From Mycobacterium sp. 852002-10029_SCH5224772 (GTDB lineage: Bacteria > Actinomycetota > Actinomycetes > Mycobacteriales > Mycobacteriaceae): a stretch of 64,000 nt of DNA. This document shows positions 58,921 to 64,000 of the stretch, piece by piece; position 1 is the first letter of the stretch, and every line of letters begins with the position of its first letter. The stretch is taken from the NCBI RefSeq assembly GCF_001667315.1, contig NZ_LZHT01000134.1, forward strand, positions 1 to 64,000, given 5' to 3'. Position numbers and translations under genes: made by a program. The notes under the pieces were generated by a model, which was given only the letters and a program-made list of their open reading frames with translations, had not been told where the DNA came from and made no database searches.

Positions 58921-60497
58921 CCGCCCGTCCCCAGTGGACTCATAGCGCCGACGTTGTCGTGATCGGCACCGGTGTCGCCGGATTGGCCGCCGCGCTGGCC
59001 GCCCATCGCGCGGGCCGCAGCGTCGTCGTGCTGAGCAAGGCCGATCAGGCCCGCGGGGCGACGGCCACCCATTACGCGCAGGGCGGCATCGCAGTCGTCC
59101 TGCCCGACAATGACGACTCGGTCGAGGCGCATGTCGCCGACACCGTGGTCGCCGGCGCGGGCCTGTGCGACCCCCAAGCCGTCTACTCGATCGTCGCCGA
59201 CGGGTACGCGGCGGTCTCCGAATTAGTCGGTGACGGAGCACGATTCGACGAATCCGCCCCCGGCCAGTGGGCGCTGACGCGCGAAGGAGGGCACTCACGG
59301 CGGCGCATCGTGCATGCCGGCGGCGACGCCACCGGCGCCGAGGTGCAGCGCGCGCTGGACCACGCCGCCCGCACGCTCGACATCCGCACCGGGCACGTGG
59401 CCCTGCGCGTGCTGCACGACGGAGCGGCCGTCACCGGCGTCCTGGTGGGCAACCCGCAGGGATACGGGATCATCAGCGCGCCATCGGTGATCCTGGCCTG
59501 CGGCGGCCTCGGGCACCTGTACGGCGCGACCACGAACCCGGACGGATCCACCGGCGACGGAATCGCGTTGGGACTGTGGGCCGGTGTCGCGGTCAGCGAT
59601 CTCGAGTTCATCCAGTTCCACCCCACGATGCTGTTCGCGCCGGCGGCCGCCGGCGGCCGCCGTCCGCTGGTCACCGAGGCCATTCGCGGCGAGGGCGCGA
59701 GACTGATTGACCGGCAAGGAGATTCCGTAACGGCCGGTGTCCACCCGATGGGGGACCTGGCCCCCCGTGATGTCGTCGCCGCGGCCATCGACGCCCGTAT
59801 GAAGGCCACCGGTGACGCGTGCGTTTTCCTCGACGCGCGCCACATCGGGGACTTCGCGAACCGGTTCCCGACGGTGACGGCCGCCTGCCGGGGCGCCGGC
59901 ATCGATCCCCTGCGCCAGCCCATTCCTGTTGTCCCCGGGGCGCATTACAGCTGCGGGGGCATCGTCACCGACGTGTACGGACAAACCGAGCTGCCCGGGC
60001 TGTTCGCCGCGGGTGAGGTGGCCCGCACCGGGCTGCACGGCGCCAATCGGTTGGCGTCCAACAGCCTGTTGGAGGGGTTGGTGGTCGGTGGGCGGGCCGG
60101 CAAGGCGGCGGCCGCGCATGCGGCGTCGGCCGGGCCCGTTCGTGCGTACGAGCCCGAGCCCGTCGTGCACACCGCGCCCGAGCGCGGCGAACTGCAGGGC
60201 GCGATGGGCCGTGACGCCTCGGTGGTGCGCGACGCCGCAGGGCTTACCCGGCTGTCCACCATGCTGTCGCGGGCCACGGTGCGCACCGTGGCGGGCCGCC
60301 GCGATTTCGAGGATGTCGCGTTGGCCGTCGCCGCCCGCGCGGTCACGGCCGCGGCCCTGGCCCGCACCGAAAGCCGGGGTTGCCACCACCGTGAGGAGCA
60401 CCCGCAGACCGCGGCCGAGCAGGCGCGCAGCAACGTGCTGCGACTGGCCGACGACCACAACTCGGTGCTGGTGGAGGCGCTGGCGGCGGTGGTCTGA
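58917..60497 (+). CDS. nadB: L-aspartate oxidase
   Basis: A 526-aa FAD flavoprotein oxidising L-aspartate to iminoaspartate, the unstable substrate passed to NadA. The Rossmann GxGxxG is GTGVAGLAAALAAHRAG (from about 17), followed by GGIAVVL, EGGHSRRRIVHAGGDATG and the YSCGGIVTD segment with active-site residues. The helical C-terminal domain is complete. Translationally coupled to nadA (4-bp overlap) and 2 bp from nadC. Confidence 0.97.
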
Positions 60498-60499
60498 CC

Positions 60500-61354
60500 A
60501 TGATCTCCGACTATGAACTCACCGCCGCGCGGGAAACCATCCGGCGCGGGCTGGTCGAGGATTTGCGCTACGGACCCGACGTCACCACGCTGGCGACGGT
60601 GCCCGCCGAGGCGGTGGCCACCGCGTCCATGGTGCCCCGGCAACCCGGGGTGATCGCCGGCATCGACATCGCCTTGCTGGTGCTCGACGAGGTGCTTGGG
60701 GCACGCGGCTACGAGGTCGTCGACCGCGTCGAGGACGGCGCCCGGCTGGAGGCGGGCCAGCCCGTGCTGACCGTGCGGGCAGAAACCCGCGGGCTGCTGA
60801 CCGCCGAGCGGACCATGCTGAATTTGATCTGCCACCTGTCGGGGATCGCCACCACGACGGCGCACTGGGTGGCCGCCATGGACGGCACCAAGGCCCAGGT
60901 GCGCGACACCCGCAAAACCCTGCCCGGCCTGCGGGTGTTGCAGAAATATGCGGTGCGCGTCGGCGGGGGCGTCAACCATCGCCTCGGGCTCGGCGATGCC
61001 GCGTTGATCAAGGACAACCACGTGGTGGCCGCGGGATCGGTGGTCGACGCGCTGCGCGCGGTGCGCGACGCGGCACCGGATCTGCCGTGCGAGGTGGAAG
61101 TGGATTCACTCGAGCAGCTGGACGAGGTGCTGCCCGAAAAGCCCGAACTGATCCTGCTGGACAACTTTCCGGTGTGGCAGACGCAGATGGCCGTGCAGCG
61201 CCGGGATGCGCGCGCACCGGCCGTCCTGCTCGAGTCTTCCGGCGGCCTCAGCCTGGAGAACGCCGCAGCGTACGCCGCGACGGGCGTGGACTACCTCGCC
61301 GTCGGCGCGCTCACGCATTCGGTGGGCGTGCTCGACATCGGCCTGGATATGTAG
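60500..61354 (+). CDS. nadC: Nicotinate-nucleotide pyrophosphorylase (quinolinate phosphoribosyltransferase)
   Basis: A 284-aa enzyme making nicotinate mononucleotide from quinolinate and PRPP. EDLRYGPDVTT, ERTMLNLICHLSGIAT, RDTRKTLPGLR and KDNHVV carry the conserved Arg, His and Lys residues of the active site; EVEVDSLEQLDE and LESSGGLSLEN complete the barrel. It starts 2 bp after nadB. M. tuberculosis has Rv1597 next; here that gene is missing. Confidence 0.97.
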   Translation: MISDYELTAARETIRRGLVEDLRYGPDVTTLATVPAEAVATASMVPRQPGVIAGIDIALLVLDEVLGARGYEVVDRVEDGARLEAGQPVLTVRAETRGLLTAERTMLNLICHLSGIATTTAHWVAAMDGTKAQVRDTRKTLPGLRVLQKYAVRVGGGVNHRLGLGDAALIKDNHVVAAGSVVDALRAVRDAAPDLPCEVEVDSLEQLDEVLPEKPELILLDNFPVWQTQMAVQRRDARAPAVLLESSGGLSLENAAAYAATGVDYLAVGALTHSVGVLDIGLDM

Positions 61355-61386
61355 TGCGGCATCGCGGGTGAACGGCTGCCGCTGGG

Positions 61387-61480
61387 TGTGAATCCTGGGC
61401 GTTGAGTGTGAATCGTCGGTGCGGTTCTTCGGCGTGTCGCCGCCGTGGCCGCACACTGAAAGCCACTGGCGCACACTCAA
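61387..61480. repeat. Short paired repeats between nadC and the DDN-like gene
   Basis: GTGTGAATC occurs at 61387-61395 and 61406-61414; GCACACTGAAAG and GCACACTCAAAG occur at 61451 and 61470. Both pairs have a 19-bp period and the two types are partly inverted to each other (GTGTG against CACAC). The element separates converging genes and may form stem structures. Confidence 0.55.
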
Positions 61481-61497
61481 AGTCGAAGCGACCCGCC

Positions 61498-61911
61498 TCA
61501 GGCGATGTCGGCGACGAAAACCCCGATCCGGCGCAGCTGCATGCGCGCCAATCCGGGCAGCCCCTCGCCATCGGAGCCGGCGGGCAGGATCCGCGGGTTG
61601 ATGAGGTGCAGCGTGCGGTTGCGGCTCAACTCCACGTCCGCCTGCCCGGCGGCGAGCACGTTCTTCACCCAGTCCGTCTTGCCGTGGCCCAGCGCGATCG
61701 CGAGCGTGTTGCCTTTGCGATACGTGGTCACGATGGTCTCGTAGGGCTTGCCAGAGGTGCGGCCGCGATGCTTGATCGTCGCCGTTCCGGGCAGATACCG
61801 CACGATCGGCTTGACCGCGGGGTTGAAGTACTTGATCTGAAAGCGCTCGAGCCAGGGCGGGAAGATCATCGGGACGCCGGGGGCGTTGTTGGGGTGCTCC
61901 TTGGCGGACAT
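61498..61911 (-). CDS. DDN/DUF385 F420H2-dependent nitroreductase family protein, Rv1598c-like
   Basis: A 137-aa protein of the deazaflavin nitroreductase-like family. KHRGRTSGKPYETIVTTYRKGNTLAIALGHGKTDWVKNVLAAG contains the usual F420-binding pattern (RxSG, then ALGxGKTDWVKN). The hydrophobic N-terminus (PPWLERFQIKYFNPAVKPI) could contact the membrane. Same size as Rv1598c (136 aa). It is convergent with nadC and divergent from hisD. It is the second protein of this broad family in the window; the two are not closely similar. Confidence 0.85.
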   Translation of the reverse strand: MSAKEHPNNAPGVPMIFPPWLERFQIKYFNPAVKPIVRYLPGTATIKHRGRTSGKPYETIVTTYRKGNTLAIALGHGKTDWVKNVLAAGQADVELSRNRTLHLINPRILPAGSDGEGLPGLARMQLRRIGVFVADIA

Positions 61912-62016
61912 CGCGGCTCCCTGGGTTGGCTCGTCTGTTCAGCGCGGGGTATGGCCTCTCAACCGGCACACTACCGGTCGGATATTGATTTGAGTTCCTC
62001 TGGGACAATGGACACC

Positions 62017-63354
62017 GTGAGCACCACCCGACCGTCGCCGATGGCCCGTATCGACCTGCGGGGCGCGGAATTGACGGCTGCCCGGTTGCGGGCGGCGCTG
62101 CCGCGCGGCGGCGCCGACGTGGAGTCGGTGCTGCCCCAGGTGCGGCCGATTGTGCAGGCCGTCGCCGAGCGTGGCGCCGAAGCCGCGCTGGAGTTCGGGG
62201 CCTCCTTCGACGGGGTCCGGCCCCCGGCCGTGCGGGTGCCCGCGGAGGCGTTCGCGACGGCCCTGGCCGAACTGGACGCCGGGGTCGCCGACGCCCTGTG
62301 CGTAATGATCGAACGCACCCGCGCGGTGCACGCCGACCAGCGCCGTACCGACGTCACGACCGCCCTGGGTCCGGGCGCGACGGTCACCGAACGGTGGGTC
62401 CCGGTCGAGCGGGTGGGGCTGTACGTGCCCGGCGGCAACGCGGTGTATCCGTCCAGCGTGGTGATGAACGTGGTGCCGGCGCAGGCCGCCGGTGTCGCCT
62501 CGCTGGTGGTGGCCAGCCCGCCGCAGGCCCAGTTTGGGGGCCTGCCGCACCCGACGATCCTGGCCGCGGCCCGGCTGCTGGGCGTCGACGAGGTGTGGGC
62601 CGTCGGCGGTGCGCAGGCGGTGGCGTTGCTGGCCTACGGCGGCACCGACCTCGACGGTGCGGAGCTGGCGCCCGTCGACATGATCACCGGGCCCGGCAAC
62701 ATCTACGTCACCGCCGCCAAGCGGCTGTGTCGTTCGCGGGTGGGCATCGACGCCGAGGCCGGACCGACGGAGATCGCGATCCTGGCCGACCACACCGCCG
62801 ACCCCGGGCACGTGGCCGCCGATTTGATCAGCCAGGCCGAACACGACGAGATGGCCGGCAGCGTGCTGGTGACCCCCAGCGAAGACCTGGCCGCCGCCAC
62901 CGACAAGGAACTGGCCGCCCAGTTGCAGACCACCGTGCACCGCGAACGGGTGACGGCCGCGCTGGGTGGACGCCAGTCGGCGATCATCCTGGTCGACGAC
63001 GTGGACGCCGGCGTCAAGGTCGTCAACGCCTACGCCGCCGAACACCTGGAGATCCAGACCGTCGACGCGGCGGGGGTGGCCGGGCGGATACGCGCGGCGG
63101 GAGCCATTTTCGTCGGCCCGTACTCGCCGGTGAGCCTCGGTGACTACTGCGCCGGCTCCAATCACGTGCTGCCGACCGCGGGCTGCGCCCGGCATTCCAG
63201 CGGCCTGTCCGTGCAGACCTTCCTGCGCGGCATCCACGTCGTCGACTACACCGAGGCGGCGCTCAAAGACGTGTCCGGGCACGTGATCACGCTCGCCGAG
63301 GCCGAGGACCTGCCGGCGCACGGCGAGGCGGTACGGCGGAGGTTCGAGCGATGA
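62017..63354 (+). CDS. hisD: Histidinol dehydrogenase
   Basis: A 445-aa zinc enzyme that oxidises L-histidinol to L-histidine in two NAD-dependent steps. VERVGLYVPGGNAVYPSSV, GGAQAVALLAYG, GPGNIYVTAAK, EAGPTEIAILAD and QAEHDE carry the NAD and zinc ligand regions; NHVLPT and LSVQTFLRG follow. Three starts are close (ATG 62008, GTG 62017, ATG 62041); GTG 62017 lies 7 nt after GACAAT, which suggests a leaderless mRNA. Its stop overlaps hisC (ATGA). First gene of the his operon. Confidence 0.95.
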   Translation: MSTTRPSPMARIDLRGAELTAARLRAALPRGGADVESVLPQVRPIVQAVAERGAEAALEFGASFDGVRPPAVRVPAEAFATALAELDAGVADALCVMIERTRAVHADQRRTDVTTALGPGATVTERWVPVERVGLYVPGGNAVYPSSVVMNVVPAQAAGVASLVVASPPQAQFGGLPHPTILAAARLLGVDEVWAVGGAQAVALLAYGGTDLDGAELAPVDMITGPGNIYVTAAKRLCRSRVGIDAEAGPTEIAILADHTADPGHVAADLISQAEHDEMAGSVLVTPSEDLAAATDKELAAQLQTTVHRERVTAALGGRQSAIILVDDVDAGVKVVNAYAAEHLEIQTVDAAGVAGRIRAAGAIFVGPYSPVSLGDYCAGSNHVLPTAGCARHSSGLSVQTFLRGIHVVDYTEAALKDVSGHVITLAEAEDLPAHGEAVRRRFER

Positions 63355-64000
63355 CCGGACCCGGCCAACCCCAGAAAACCCAGCCCACGCTCGACGACCT
63401 GCCGCTGCGCGACGACCTGCGCGGCAAATCCCCTTATGGCGCACCGCAATTGGCGGTCCCGGTGCGGCTGAACACCAACGAGAACCCGCACCCGCCCAGC
63501 AAGGCGCTGGTGGACGACGTGGTGCGCTCGGTCGGGGAGGCCGCCGTCGACCTGCACCGCTATCCCGACCGCGACGCGGTCGCCCTGCGGACCGACCTGG
63601 CCGAGTATTTGAGCGCCCAGACCGGGGTCCGGCTCGGAGTCGAAAACCTTTGGGCGGCAAACGGTTCCAACGAGATTCTGCAGCAACTGCTACAGGCGTT
63701 CGGCGGCCCGGGGCGCACGGCGATCGGGTTCGTTCCGTCCTACTCGATGCACCCGATCATCTCCGATGGCACCCGCACCGAATGGTTGCAGGCCGCCCGG
63801 GCCGACGACTTCAGCCTGGACGTCGAGGCCGCGGTGGCCGCCGTCACCGACCGCCGGCCCGATGTGGTGTTCGTCGCCAGCCCGAACAACCCGTCCGGGC
63901 AGAGTGTTTCGCTGCCGGAGCTGCGGCGGCTGCTCGACGTGGTGCCGGGCATCCTGATCGTCGACGAGGCCTACGGCGAATTCTCGTCGGAGCCCAGCGC
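63351..64000 (+). CDS. hisC: Histidinol-phosphate aminotransferase, N-terminal part (3' cut by window)
   Basis: The first 216 residues of a fold-type I PLP aminotransferase. RLNTNENPHPPS is the HisC N-terminal signature; ANGSNEILQQLLQAFGG, ASPNNPSGQ and the PLP-binding Asp in IVDEAYGEF are visible. The Schiff-base lysine lies beyond the window. ATG 63351 overlaps the hisD stop, so the pair is translationally coupled. Corresponds to M. tuberculosis hisC1. Confidence 0.95.
   Translation, partial: MTGPGQPQKTQPTLDDLPLRDDLRGKSPYGAPQLAVPVRLNTNENPHPPSKALVDDVVRSVGEAAVDLHRYPDRDAVALRTDLAEYLSAQTGVRLGVENLWAANGSNEILQQLLQAFGGPGRTAIGFVPSYSMHPIISDGTRTEWLQAARADDFSLDVEAAVAAVTDRRPDVVFVASPNNPSGQSVSLPELRRLLDVVPGILIVDEAYGEFSSEPS

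Noticed and set aside
61402..62016. Long N-terminal extension of hisD
   Set aside because: It lies antisense to the DDN-like gene and over repeats; HisD homology begins near 62017-62041.

Overview
The window is high-GC chromosomal DNA from a slow-growing Mycobacterium, most likely a member of the M. avium complex (MAC). Gene order follows the M. tuberculosis Rv1531-Rv1600 block, which I recognise from memory rather than from a search. Codon use, frequent GTG/TTG starts and many leaderless TANNNT promoters fit this. No tRNA, rRNA, insertion sequence, prophage or CRISPR array was seen.

Layout. 1-2291: 3' end of a non-ribosomal peptide synthetase (adenylation, carrier and reductase domains). 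2414-4183: an AhpD/CMD-like protein and a nitronate monooxygenase. 4229-8331: a densely regulated unit made of a promoter, an M-box (Mg2+) riboswitch, a 26-codon upstream ORF, an 82-aa protein (Rv1535-like), an Ile-specific T-box and ileS. 8568-12453: dinX, ansA (opposite strand), lspA and a pseudouridine synthase. 12455-19598: a methyltransferase, a remnant of the truncated haemoglobin gene glbN, two short-chain dehydrogenases, an SRPBCC protein and dnaE1. 19676-21992: a divergent stress or detoxification-like locus (metallo-beta-lactamase and split-barrel protein facing MerR and VOC proteins). 22033-25760: fadD11-plsB1. 25848-31545: a DUF6065-like protein, an F420 nitroreductase-like protein, ilvA, a PAP2 phosphatase and a MocR regulator divergent from a PNPOx-like enzyme. 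31755-38016: the treX-treY-treZ operon (glycogen to trehalose). 38076-42006: an OafA-SGNH acyltransferase, ripD with a long pentapeptide tail and a small membrane protein. 42069-45961: bioA, bioF, bioD and a 2H phosphoesterase. 45982-53504: six minus-strand genes (small membrane protein, polytopic protein, cupredoxin-like lipoprotein, polytopic protein, adenylate-cyclase-like receptor, cNMP-binding MscS channel with a frameshift). 53639-55601: bioB, bsaP and a DUF2567 protein. 55596-57824: a lipase and the NUDIX-type regulator nrtR. 57871-61354: nadA-nadB-nadC. 61498-64000: a DDN-like protein, hisD and the start of hisC.

The genes form clear metabolic groups: biotin (bioA/F/D and bioB/bsaP, split by the six-gene membrane and signalling block), de novo NAD (with a near-perfect operator between nrtR and nadA), trehalose, early phospholipid synthesis (fadD11-plsB1), cell envelope (lspA, ripD, acyltransferase), DNA replication and translesion synthesis (dnaE1, dinX), and isoleucine, histidine and aspartate metabolism. 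Compared with the M. tuberculosis layout, lprI, the frdABCD genes, mmpL6, Rv1597 and the phiRv1 region are missing, glbN is reduced to a 3' fragment, and the Rv2435c/Rv2434c-like cyclase and channel pair sits inside the biotin locus.

The points most worth a second look are the six-gene membrane/cupredoxin/cyclase/channel block at 45982-53504, the M-box, uORF and T-box architecture ahead of ileS, and the MerR-controlled divergent locus around 21070.
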